DNA of 64,000 nucleotides from an uncultured Oscillospiraceae bacterium (lineage in GTDB: Bacteria > Bacillota > Clostridia > Oscillospirales > Oscillospiraceae): the NCBI GenBank assembly GCA_934660965.1, contig CAKUIM010000010.1, positions 3,160-67,159 on the forward strand, written 5' to 3'. Shown piece after piece: positions 55,000 to 62,800 of this stretch. Below the pieces are notes generated by a model that was not told the origin of the DNA, searched no databases, and worked only from the letters and a program-made list of their open reading frames with translations. Position 1 is the stretch's first letter. The number at the start of each line of letters is the position of its first letter. Made by a program: the position numbers and the translations under genes.

Positions 55000-56169
55000 T
55001 TAGAGCATTTTGTAGATCCCGGCGGCACCCATGCCGCCGCCAATGCACATGGTGACCATGGCATACTTGCCGCCGGTACGTTTCAGTTCGTTCAAGGCCT
55101 TGCAGGTGAGGAAGGCGCCGGTAGCGCCCTGCGGATGGCCCAGAGCCATGGCGCCGCCGTTTGGGTTGGTCTTGGCGGGATCCAGACCCAGCACCTTCAT
55201 ACAGGGGATGGCCTGGGCAGCAAAGGCCTCGTTCAGTTCCACCACGTCCATATCAGCCACAGTGAGGCCGGCTTTTTCCAAGGCCTTGGGCGCGGCATAG
55301 ATGGGACCCAGGCCCATGTAGGCGGGATCGCAGCCGGCCACAGCAAAGCTCACCAACTCGGCGACAGGCTTGATGCCCAATTCCTTGGCCTTCGCATCGG
55401 TCATGAGCACCACGAAGGAGGCGGCATCACTGGTCTGGGAGGAGGTGGCGGCGGTGACCACGCCGCCCTCCTTGAAGCAGGGCTTCAGGGCGGCGAGGGA
55501 CTCCAGATTGGTGCCCCGGCGGATGCCCTGATCCTTGTCAAAGACGATGGGGTTGCCGTCCGCGTCCACGCCGGGCAGGGGGATGATTTCGTCATCGAAC
55601 TTGCCGGCGTCCTGGGCAGCGGCAGCGCGGCGGTGACTCTCTACGGCCAGTTCGTCCATTTCCTGGCGGGTGACGTTGTAGCGGGCAGCCACGTTCTCAG
55701 CCGTGAGGCCCATGGGCAGGTACTCCTCCTCACGCTGGAGGAGCAGGTCGGGATCAAAGGTATCGGAGATGTCCACATTGACGGGGCAAGAGGTCATGGA
55801 CTCCACGCCGCCGGCGACGATGACATCGGCCACGCCGCAGGCGATCTGACCGGCAGCCAGGGCAATGGCCTGCAGGCCGGAGGAGCAGAAACGGTTGATG
55901 GTCATGCCGCAGACGCTGTCGGGCAGGCCGGCGCGGGCGGCCACGAGCCTGGCCATGTTGAAGCCCTGCTTGCGCTCAGGGATGGCGCAGCCGACGATCA
56001 GGTCGTCGATCTGATCGGGCTTGAGCTGGGGAAGCTTCTCCAGCACGCCCTTGAGGGTGAGGCCGCCCAGCGTGACAGGGTGCATATTGCGCAGGGCGCC
56101 CTTCTTCCCGGATTTTGCAACGGCGGAACGGCCGCAGGCCACTACCACCACATGTTCAAACTGTCCCAT
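55000..56169 (-). CDS. Thiolase, module 2
   Basis: This is an acetyl-CoA acetyltransferase/3-ketoacyl-CoA thiolase of 389 residues with the active-site Cys in NRFCSSGLQ (about 89), His in LGHPQG and Cys in CIGGGMG. It is paralogous to the module 1 enzyme at 8680 but clearly diverged (closer to the FadA-type opening MTINRFCSSGL). One unusual residue is Thr in TAATSSQTSDAA, where most thiolases have AGN. It is the last gene of the minus-strand cluster, 2 bases after the CoA transferase beta subunit. It should split acetoacetyl-CoA. Confidence 0.93.
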   Translation of the reverse strand: MGQFEHVVVVACGRSAVAKSGKKGALRNMHPVTLGGLTLKGVLEKLPQLKPDQIDDLIVGCAIPERKQGFNMARLVAARAGLPDSVCGMTINRFCSSGLQAIALAAGQIACGVADVIVAGGVESMTSCPVNVDISDTFDPDLLLQREEEYLPMGLTAENVAARYNVTRQEMDELAVESHRRAAAAQDAGKFDDEIIPLPGVDADGNPIVFDKDQGIRRGTNLESLAALKPCFKEGGVVTAATSSQTSDAASFVVLMTDAKAKELGIKPVAELVSFAVAGCDPAYMGLGPIYAAPKALEKAGLTVADMDVVELNEAFAAQAIPCMKVLGLDPAKTNPNGGAMALGHPQGATGAFLTCKALNELKRTGGKYAMVTMCIGGGMGAAGIYKML

Positions 56170-56171
56170 TG

Positions 56172-56822
56172 TTAAATTTCCTCCATTTCCTTCAGTTCGG
56201 GAGAGATGATGAGCTCAGGCTCCACGGCGGCCTGGATCTCCTCGATGGAGTAGCCCCGGCGGAGTTCGGTGAGCATTAGACCCTCCGGCGTCACGTCGAT
56301 GACGCAGCGCTCGGTAACGATGTGGTCCACGCACCTCCGCCCGGTGTAGGGCAGGGTGCATTCCTTGACGATCTTGGGGGAGCCGTCCTTGGCACACAGC
56401 TCCATGGCCACGATCACCTGCTTAGCGCCGTTGACCAGGTCCATGGCACCGCCCATGCCGAAGGCACGGCCGGGAGTAGCCCAGTTGGCCAGGTCGCCGT
56501 GCTCGGACACCTGGAGGGCACCCAGCACGGTGGCCGCCATGCGGCCGGAGCGGATAACGCCAAAGGACATGGCCACGTCGAAGCCGCAGCCGCCCAGCAC
56601 GGGCAGATAGGGGATACCGCCGGCGTTGAACATCCGGTCGTTGGCCTCAATGCCGACGGCGGTGGCGCCCACGCCGATGAAGCCGTTCTCCGTCTGGAAG
56701 AGGGTGCCGCTTTCGGCGTAGTTGCCGCAGAGACTGGGAATACCGATTCCCAGGTTGACCACATCGCCGCTGTGGAAGTACTGCGCCGCCCTGTGGGCGA
56801 TAAAGTTTCTGTTATCCATCAT
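56172..56822 (-). CDS. CoA transferase beta subunit, module 2
   Basis: This is the catalytic subunit, 216 residues. The Glu of QTENGFIGVG forms the covalent CoA intermediate; VNLGIGIPSL, GGAMDLV and the end LTELRRGYSIEEIQAAVEPEL are family features. Two adjacent ATG codons follow AGGAGG. It pairs with the alpha subunit just upstream. Confidence 0.93.
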   Translation of the reverse strand: MMDNRNFIAHRAAQYFHSGDVVNLGIGIPSLCGNYAESGTLFQTENGFIGVGATAVGIEANDRMFNAGGIPYLPVLGGCGFDVAMSFGVIRSGRMAATVLGALQVSEHGDLANWATPGRAFGMGGAMDLVNGAKQVIVAMELCAKDGSPKIVKECTLPYTGRRCVDHIVTERCVIDVTPEGLMLTELRRGYSIEEIQAAVEPELIISPELKEMEEI

Positions 56823-56835
56823 GGTCAGCGCCTCC

Positions 56836-57486
56836 TTATGCCAGAATCATGTCCACGAACATGCCGGGGACCTCCACCTCGTCGGGGATGATCTCGCCCA
56901 GATCGCAGAGGTGGTCGCACTCCACGATGGAGAGGTCGCCGCAGGTGGCCACGATGGGGTGGGACGCCCGGCCGGTGCTGCCTCGGAAGGCCAGGTTGCC
57001 GATAGGATCCGCCCGGCGGGCGCGGGTGATAGCGATGTCCGCCCGAAGGGCGGTCTCCAGCAGATACTGCTCGCCATTGATCGTAATAATCTGCTTGCCC
57101 TCTTCTACCACGGTGCCCAGGCCGGTCTTGGTCAGTACGCCGCCCAGGCCCATGCCGCCGCAGCGGATCCGCTCGATCCAGCTGCCGATGGGGCTGAACT
57201 CGGCGTGGAGGGTGCCCGCCTGGATCTGGGCATTGGTGTCCGGGTTGGTGCCCACATGACAGGTAACGATGTTGTCAATGACCTTCTCCCGGATCAGGCG
57301 GCCAATGCCCACGCCGGGGTCGCTGGTGTCGATGGAGTAGACGGTCAGATGGCGGGCGCCGCTGTCCAGGATGCAGTCGATGAGGCGCTCGGGCATGCAG
57401 CGTCCGGTCTGGCCGCCGATGGCGATGGTCTGGCCATCCTTGAAGCAGGAGATAATCTTCTCCCGGCTGGTGACTTTACTTTCCAT
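56836..57486 (-). CDS. CoA transferase alpha subunit, module 2
   Basis: This 216-residue CoA-binding subunit opens with DGQTIAIGGQTGRCMPERLIDCI and contains HVGTNPDTNAQ and the Gly loop ERIRCGGMGLGGVLTKTG. It starts at ATG 57486, overlapping the transporter gene by 11 bases. With the beta subunit it should exchange CoA between an acyl-CoA and acetoacetate. Confidence 0.92.
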   Translation of the reverse strand: MESKVTSREKIISCFKDGQTIAIGGQTGRCMPERLIDCILDSGARHLTVYSIDTSDPGVGIGRLIREKVIDNIVTCHVGTNPDTNAQIQAGTLHAEFSPIGSWIERIRCGGMGLGGVLTKTGLGTVVEEGKQIITINGEQYLLETALRADIAITRARRADPIGNLAFRGSTGRASHPIVATCGDLSIVECDHLCDLGEIIPDEVEVPGMFVDMILA

Positions 57487-58708
57487 GGTGATTTCCCTTT
57501 CCGACGGTGAGTTTGACAGCACAGTTGAGGATAAGGCCCACGGCAGCCAGCGCGGCCGCGGCGGCGAAGGCCCAGGTGTAGGCCCCGCCGGGGGTGCGCA
57601 GGCGCACTGCCAGCACCGGCCCGATGAGGCTGGCAAGGCCGAAGACGACATACATGACACCGTAGTTTTCCGTAATATACTTGGCGCCGAAGACCTGGGC
57701 AGTCAGAGGCGTCAGGACGGAGGCGAAGCCGCCGTAGCAGGAGGCGGCCACGCACATGGCGAGCACGGCGGGGACGGTGGCCTTGCACAGCACCAGCACG
57801 GCCATGGAGATGATACACACGGCGGATACGGCGGTGACCACCTTGCGCAGGCCCAGCTTATCGGACAGGCTGCCCCACAAAAAGCGGCCCGCCATGTTGC
57901 AGGCAGCGAACACGCTGACGAAAATCGCCGCCGTGCCGCTGGTGAAGCTGTAGGCGTTCTGCAGGATGGGGGATGCCTGGCTGATGACGATCACGCCTGC
58001 CACCAGTCCGCAGGTGAAGATGACTACCATCACGTAGAAGGAGGCAGTCTTTACCATCTCGCCCCGGCGCAGACCCTCGGGCTGGCCGGCGGAGCCGCCG
58101 GCAGGAGGACACAGGGCCTCACGCAGGCCATCAGGGGGCTCCGCCAGGAAGCAGCTGCCAATCAGAATGATCACCAGGAAGGCGCCGCCCAGGATGCAGA
58201 ACATTCCCCGCAGGGAAACACCCTGGATCAGGGCGTTGGCAATGGGGGCCCACAGGATGGCGCCGGAGCCGTAGGCCGCCGTGCCCAGGCCGGAGGCCAT
58301 ACCGGACTTTTCAGGGAAAAGACGGACCACATAGGCCATCATGGCGGGGTATATAAAGCCGCAGCCCAGGCCGGAGAGAACGCCGTAGAACAGGTAGAGC
58401 TGCCATACGCCGCCGCTCATCCAGCCGGTCGCGGCAATGCCCGCGCCAAAGAGAATGGCACCCAGAATGATGCAGCGGCGAGTCCCCATGCGGCGGATCA
58501 AGGCACCGAAGAACAGGGGCGCCATGGTAGAGCACAGCACCGTGACCGTGTAGGTCAGGGATACCTGTCCATCCGGCCAGCCATGAGCGGCGATAATGGG
58601 GGTTTGAAGCACGCTCCAGGCATAGCCAAAACCGGCGCAGATACAGATGATCAGGCTGGCGACCATGGCAGACCAGCGCCGCTTCAGGAACACGTTGATG
58701 TCATTCAT
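57476..58708 (-). CDS. OFA-family MFS carrier
   Basis: This 410-residue major facilitator with 12 helices is similar to the oxalate:formate antiporter group (AGFGYAWSVLQTPI near the start; GALIRRMGTRRCIILGAILFGAGI motif; SGLGCGFIYPAMMAYVVRLFPEKSGMASGL; FLWGSLSDKLGLRKVV). Members exchange or import small carboxylates. Its place between the dehydrogenase and CoA transferase genes suggests it imports the substrate or exports the carboxylate end product. Confidence 0.9.
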   Translation of the reverse strand: MNDINVFLKRRWSAMVASLIICICAGFGYAWSVLQTPIIAAHGWPDGQVSLTYTVTVLCSTMAPLFFGALIRRMGTRRCIILGAILFGAGIAATGWMSGGVWQLYLFYGVLSGLGCGFIYPAMMAYVVRLFPEKSGMASGLGTAAYGSGAILWAPIANALIQGVSLRGMFCILGGAFLVIILIGSCFLAEPPDGLREALCPPAGGSAGQPEGLRRGEMVKTASFYVMVVIFTCGLVAGVIVISQASPILQNAYSFTSGTAAIFVSVFAACNMAGRFLWGSLSDKLGLRKVVTAVSAVCIISMAVLVLCKATVPAVLAMCVAASCYGGFASVLTPLTAQVFGAKYITENYGVMYVVFGLASLIGPVLAVRLRTPGGAYTWAFAAAAALAAVGLILNCAVKLTVGKGNHHGK

Positions 58709-58717
58709 GGGGGTACC

Positions 58718-59680
58718 TCACAGTTTTTTATGCAGCTTCAGGATGTCGATGAGCATCTGGTCGCGGTAGGCGATGCAGTCCGCGTTGGTATGACCGATGT
58801 AGTCGGGGAAGTTAGCCATCTCCTGATCCACGCCGGGCTGAGCCACCTCGGCCCAGTTGTCGGGCTGGTGGGTCCAGCTGGCCATGTCGGCCAGCCAGCG
58901 GTCGCCGGAGTTGCCCAGCATGTTCACCATGCCGGTGAGGCCGCCGGGGTTGCCCATCTGCATGATCATGTTGTGGCCGAAGATGGCCCAGCGGATGCCG
59001 GGGCCGTAGACCAGCGCCTTGTCCACGTCCTCCACGGAGCAGACACCCCGCATGACCAGATCCTGCACCTCGCGGTAGAGGGCCAGCTGGAGACGGTTGG
59101 CGATGAAGCCGGGGCACTCCTTGTTCAGCAGCACGGCCTCCTTGCCGATAGACTGGTAGAAGTCGTAGGCCAGCTTGACGCAGGCATCGTCGGTCTTGCC
59201 GCAGCGGGTGAGCTCCACCAGCGGGATCAGGTGGGGGGGATTGTAGGGGTGGGCGCCGATGCAGCGGCCGGGATGGGCGGCCTCGGCCACGATGTCGGAG
59301 ATGAGCAGGCCGGAGGTGCTGCTGGCGTACAGGGCGCTGGGATCGGCAAACTGCTCCACCTGAGCGAGGATGGAGCGCTTGATCTCGATGCGCTCCGGGC
59401 CGCTTTCCTGGATGAACTGGGCGTCCTTCACGGCCTCCTCCATGGAGGTGGTGGTGCGGACCCGGGCGACGATCTCATCCTTCTGGGCGGCGGTGATGGC
59501 GTTGTGATCCACCAGAGCCTCCAGACTGTTGAGCATCTGAGCATGGCTCTTGGCCAGCTGCTCGTCGTTGATGTCATAGAGGGTGACGTTCAGACCCTTC
59601 AGGGCGTACTGAATGGCCCAGCTGGAGCCGATGACGCCGCCGCCTACGCAGGCGACGTTCTTGATGTCGGAAACCTTCAT
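58718..59680 (-). CDS. 3-hydroxy acid dehydrogenase, carnitine-DH-like, module 2
   Basis: This NAD-dependent dehydrogenase of 320 residues has the Rossmann motif GGGVIGSSW. Then come QESGPERIEIK, SSTSGLLISD and the catalytic His in GAHPYNPPHLIPLVEL, and RWAIFGHNMIMQMGN.GGL in the C-domain. The QES-PER and GxxxRWA patterns are typical of the L-carnitine dehydrogenase / lambda-crystallin (gulonate dehydrogenase) branch, which acts on free 3-hydroxy acids and not CoA esters. With BKACE 14 bases downstream of its promoter-proximal neighbour, it should make the 3-keto acid. Carnitine as substrate is a candidate only. Confidence 0.88.
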   Translation of the reverse strand: MKVSDIKNVACVGGGVIGSSWAIQYALKGLNVTLYDINDEQLAKSHAQMLNSLEALVDHNAITAAQKDEIVARVRTTTSMEEAVKDAQFIQESGPERIEIKRSILAQVEQFADPSALYASSTSGLLISDIVAEAAHPGRCIGAHPYNPPHLIPLVELTRCGKTDDACVKLAYDFYQSIGKEAVLLNKECPGFIANRLQLALYREVQDLVMRGVCSVEDVDKALVYGPGIRWAIFGHNMIMQMGNPGGLTGMVNMLGNSGDRWLADMASWTHQPDNWAEVAQPGVDQEMANFPDYIGHTNADCIAYRDQMLIDILKLHKKL

Positions 59681-59694
59681 ATGCGGGGCCTCCT

Positions 59695-60549
59695 TCAGCG
59701 GGCCAGAGGCTTGATGCCCAGGATCTCACGGGCCTCAGCGGGGGTGGCAGGCTGGTTGCCGAAGGTCTTGACGGCCTCCACGGCGCGCTGGACCAGCATC
59801 TGGTTGGTGGCCATGACCTTGTTGCCATTCTCATCCTTGCCGAAGACCACGTTGTCCTCCATGCCCACACGGATGTGGCCGCCCAGAGCCAGTGCGGCGT
59901 ACATAATGGGCAGGTGGCCGGCGCCGATGCCGAAAGCGGACCAGGTGGAGCCGGCGGGGATGTGGTTCTTCAGGTAGAGCAGGTTCTCCACGGTGGCGGG
60001 CATGCCGCCCAGCACGCCCAGGCAGAACTGGTAGTGGCAGGGGGTGGAGAGGTGGCCCTTTTTCACGAAGTAGTCGGCGATGCCCAGCATGCCGGCGTCA
60101 AAGATCTCGATCTCGGGCTTGATGCCCTTCTCCATGTAGGCGTCGCCCAGCTTCTGCAGGAACTGGGGGGTGTTCATGAACACCCCGCCGGGCATCCAGT
60201 TGAAGGTGCCGGCGTCGTAGGAGCCCATCTCAATGCCGGGGACGGTCATGTGGTGCAGGTAGCGCTGCTCGTCGGTGCAGGGATGGTCGGGGGTAGCGCC
60301 GGAAGAGGTGCAGTTGATGACCACGTCGCAGTCCTTGTGGGCGCGAATGCCCTCCACGATCTCCTTGAAGGCGGCGGTGTTCATAGCGCCCTTGCCGTCG
60401 GCGGCACGGGTGTGGATGTGCACCACAGCGGCGCCCAGCTGCCAGCACTCGTAGGCGGCCTGGACGATCTGCTCGGGAGTCTCGGGAATATTGTACCCCG
60501 CGGGGGTAACGGCGCCGGTGAGGGCGGCGGTAATGATAGTCTTTGCCAT
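59695..60549 (-). CDS. Beta-keto acid cleavage enzyme (BKACE), module 2
   Basis: This is the second DUF849/BKACE zinc enzyme, 284 residues. The zinc His pair is in VVHIHTRAADG (about 46-48), and Arg, Glu and Asp in IRVGMEDN. The position of Kce Glu14 is Val (TGAVTPAG). It differs considerably from the module 1 enzyme, so the two probably take different 3-keto acids. Start ATG 60549, 9 bases after GAGGAG; a TTG 9 bases upstream overlaps that site. Confidence 0.92.
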   Translation of the reverse strand: MAKTIITAALTGAVTPAGYNIPETPEQIVQAAYECWQLGAAVVHIHTRAADGKGAMNTAAFKEIVEGIRAHKDCDVVINCTSSGATPDHPCTDEQRYLHHMTVPGIEMGSYDAGTFNWMPGGVFMNTPQFLQKLGDAYMEKGIKPEIEIFDAGMLGIADYFVKKGHLSTPCHYQFCLGVLGGMPATVENLLYLKNHIPAGSTWSAFGIGAGHLPIMYAALALGGHIRVGMEDNVVFGKDENGNKVMATNQMLVQRAVEAVKTFGNQPATPAEAREILGIKPLAR

Positions 60550-60634
60550 TTGGAACAACTCCTCAGATTAGGTTTGGATTTGACCGGAGGCAGGAGCCCC
60601 CACGGGCCCCTGCCTCCGGTTGATTGCGGTAAAA

Positions 60635-61648
60635 TTAGAACTGATAGCCTTCAGGTTCGTTGCTGTGCTCGTACACATAGGGGTTCTCAATTTCACCGGA
60701 GCGGACCTTTTCCCACCACTCGCCGGCCTTGCGGGGCATGGAGCGCCAGGACTCGGCGGTCTGGGGCTCCTCCATGTCGCGGGTGGCATAGCGCCAGTCG
60801 GCCATACGGGAGATGTACTTCTCGTCCTGCTGAGAGGAGTTCTCATCGCCCAGGTCGCCGGCAGCGATCCGCAGCAGGGAGCCGTACTGCTCGGACACGG
60901 TGTGCAGCTTCAGGTCGTCTACAAGCAGCTTCTTCAGGGGCCGCTTGGCCAGGTTAGACATGATGGTGCGGTTCTCGTAGGGCATGGTCTTCCACATGCG
61001 GGCGATCTCCCAGGCGCGCTCAACAGCCTTGCCCTTGGGAACGACCTCGCTGACCATGCCCCAGTCCAGCATCTGCTGGGCGGTAAACTGGCGGGTGGTC
61101 ATCGTGTAGTAGTTGCCGCGCTTGGTGCCGAAGTAGTGCTGCGCCATCAGGCCCATGCCGTCGCCGGGTACCAGACCGCCCTGGGCGTGGGGGACCTCCA
61201 TCTTGGTGTCCTCAGTGCAGATGGTCACGTCGCACAGCATGGCGGAATCCCAGTGGAAGCCGGGGCCGGGGATGGCGCCGATGGTGGGCACGTCCAGATC
61301 GAAGATCATGTTCTTGATGAGGTTGGTGTCGTCAAAGTACTGGTGCTGGAAGCGCTGGGTGGGCAGCTCGGAGTAGGTCTCCCAGCCGTTGGCGTCGGAC
61401 TCGATCATCCAGTTGTCGCCGATGTGGGTGTAGATGATAATCTCATTCTTGAAGTCCAGGGACAGCCAGCGGGTCAGCTGGCTCATGGCGCGGTGGGACA
61501 TGCCGCTGTGATGCATGGGGCCGTCGTTGGTCTTCCAGGTGACCTGAACGATGCCGTCCTCACGGTACAGGTCGGCGAAATCCTTGAACCACTCCTTGTA
61601 CTCGTCGAACTCGGGGAGCTTCACGTAATCAGCTAAGGGCTTGCCCAT
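60635..61648 (-). CDS. OCH-like crotonase, copy B
   Basis: This crotonase-fold protein of 337 residues resembles 6-oxocamphor hydrolase, which cleaves C-C bonds of beta-diketones by a retro-Claisen reaction. Residues matching that enzyme are His in PGPGFHWDS, His in EVPHAQG and Asp in LVPGDGMG (His-Asp dyad), and Glu in LHTVSEQYGS; the oxyanion-hole loops are in the usual places. The N-terminal about 25 residues (MGKPLADYVKLPEFDEY) and C-terminal 60 residues (ending WEKVRSGEIENPYVYEH) extend beyond the usual crotonase. It is a tandem paralogue of 61688-62704 with very high identity in the core. It sits in a 3-hydroxy/3-keto acid operon. Ordinary enoyl-CoA hydratase Glu residues are not evident. 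Confidence 0.8.
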   Translation of the reverse strand: MGKPLADYVKLPEFDEYKEWFKDFADLYREDGIVQVTWKTNDGPMHHSGMSHRAMSQLTRWLSLDFKNEIIIYTHIGDNWMIESDANGWETYSELPTQRFQHQYFDDTNLIKNMIFDLDVPTIGAIPGPGFHWDSAMLCDVTICTEDTKMEVPHAQGGLVPGDGMGLMAQHYFGTKRGNYYTMTTRQFTAQQMLDWGMVSEVVPKGKAVERAWEIARMWKTMPYENRTIMSNLAKRPLKKLLVDDLKLHTVSEQYGSLLRIAAGDLGDENSSQQDEKYISRMADWRYATRDMEEPQTAESWRSMPRKAGEWWEKVRSGEIENPYVYEHSNEPEGYQF

Positions 61649-61687
61649 AATAATGTACCTCCTGAATGATGTCAAAACGGACCCTGT

Positions 61688-62704
61688 TCAGCCCTCCTTG
61701 GGACGATAGGGAGTGACCTCCTTGTTGGGGTCAAAGGGGTTGACAGCCTTGCCGGCCTCAACTTCCTTGAACCACTCGAAGGGCTTGGTACGGAAGCCGG
61801 CCCAGCTCTCGCACGTGGGGGGCTGCTGCATCCAGTCGTGGCAGTAGCGCCAGTCGTTGGTCTGGCTGATGTACTTCTCGTCCTGCTGGCCGGCATGGGT
61901 GTCGCCCATATCGCCGGCGGCGATGCGCAGCAGGGAGCCGTACTGCTCGGACACGGTGTGCAGCTTCAGATCCTCCACCAGCAGCTTCTTCAGGGGCCGC
62001 TTGGCCAGGTTGGACATGATGGTGCGGTTCTCATAGGGCATGGTCTTCCACATGCGGGCGATCTCCCAGGCGCGGTCCATGACCTTGTCCTTGGTAACGA
62101 CCTCGCTGACCATGCCCCAGTCCAGCATCTGCTGGGCGGTCCACTGGCGGGCGGTCATCATGTAGTAGTTGCCGCGCTTGGTGCCGAAGTAGTGCTGCGC
62201 CATCAGGCCCATGCCGTCGCCGGGGACCAGGCCGCCGTGAGCGTGAGGGACCTCCATCCAGGTGTCCTCGGAGCAGATGGTCACATCGCACAGCATGGCG
62301 GAATCCCAGTGGAAGCCGGGGCCGGGGATGGCGCCGATGGTGGGCACGTCCAGATCGAAGATCATGTTCTTGATGAGGTTGGTGTCGTCAAAGTACTGGT
62401 GCTGGAAGCGCTGGGTGGGCAGCTCGGAGTAGGTCTCCCAGCCATTGGGGTCGGACTCGGTCATCCAGCTGTCACCGATGTGGGTGAAGATGATGATCTC
62501 GTTCTTAAAGTCCAGGGAGAGGATCCGGACCAGCTGGCTGATGGCACGGTGGGACATGCCGCTGTGCTGCATAGGGCCGTCCAGGGTCTTCCAGGTGACC
62601 TGCAGGATGCCGTCTTCACGGTAGAGATCGGCGAAATCCTTGAACCATTCTTTATACTCGTCGAGCTCGGGGAGCTTCACGTAATCGGCCAGGGGCTTAC
62701 CCAT
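61688..62704 (-). CDS. OCH-like crotonase, copy A
   Basis: This is a tandem paralogue (338 residues) of the next gene. The N-terminal 270 residues are nearly identical, including PGFHWDS, EVPHAHG and LVPGDGMG, while the last 60 differ (ETCESWAGFRTKPFEWFKE versus ESWRSMPRKAGEWWEK). The conserved candidate catalytic residues are kept in both copies, so both may be active with different partners or specificity, perhaps as a heteromer. Strong TGGAGGTAA precedes ATG 62704. The transporter gene lies 96 bases upstream with no hairpin between, so they are probably cotranscribed. Confidence 0.8.
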   Translation of the reverse strand: MGKPLADYVKLPELDEYKEWFKDFADLYREDGILQVTWKTLDGPMQHSGMSHRAISQLVRILSLDFKNEIIIFTHIGDSWMTESDPNGWETYSELPTQRFQHQYFDDTNLIKNMIFDLDVPTIGAIPGPGFHWDSAMLCDVTICSEDTWMEVPHAHGGLVPGDGMGLMAQHYFGTKRGNYYMMTARQWTAQQMLDWGMVSEVVTKDKVMDRAWEIARMWKTMPYENRTIMSNLAKRPLKKLLVEDLKLHTVSEQYGSLLRIAAGDMGDTHAGQQDEKYISQTNDWRYCHDWMQQPPTCESWAGFRTKPFEWFKEVEAGKAVNPFDPNKEVTPYRPKEG

Positions 62705-62800
62705 AATAAATTACCTCCAATTAAATTTTTCAGATGTGTTGGGCAGATACAATAGATGTGTTATGAGCGTTGCGAAACAATAAGGTGGAAAGGCCGCCGC

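Noticed and set aside
60635..62704. Calling the tandem crotonases enoyl-CoA hydratases
   Set aside because: The residues visible match the His-Asp arrangement of the oxocamphor-hydrolase branch better than the two-Glu hydratase site.
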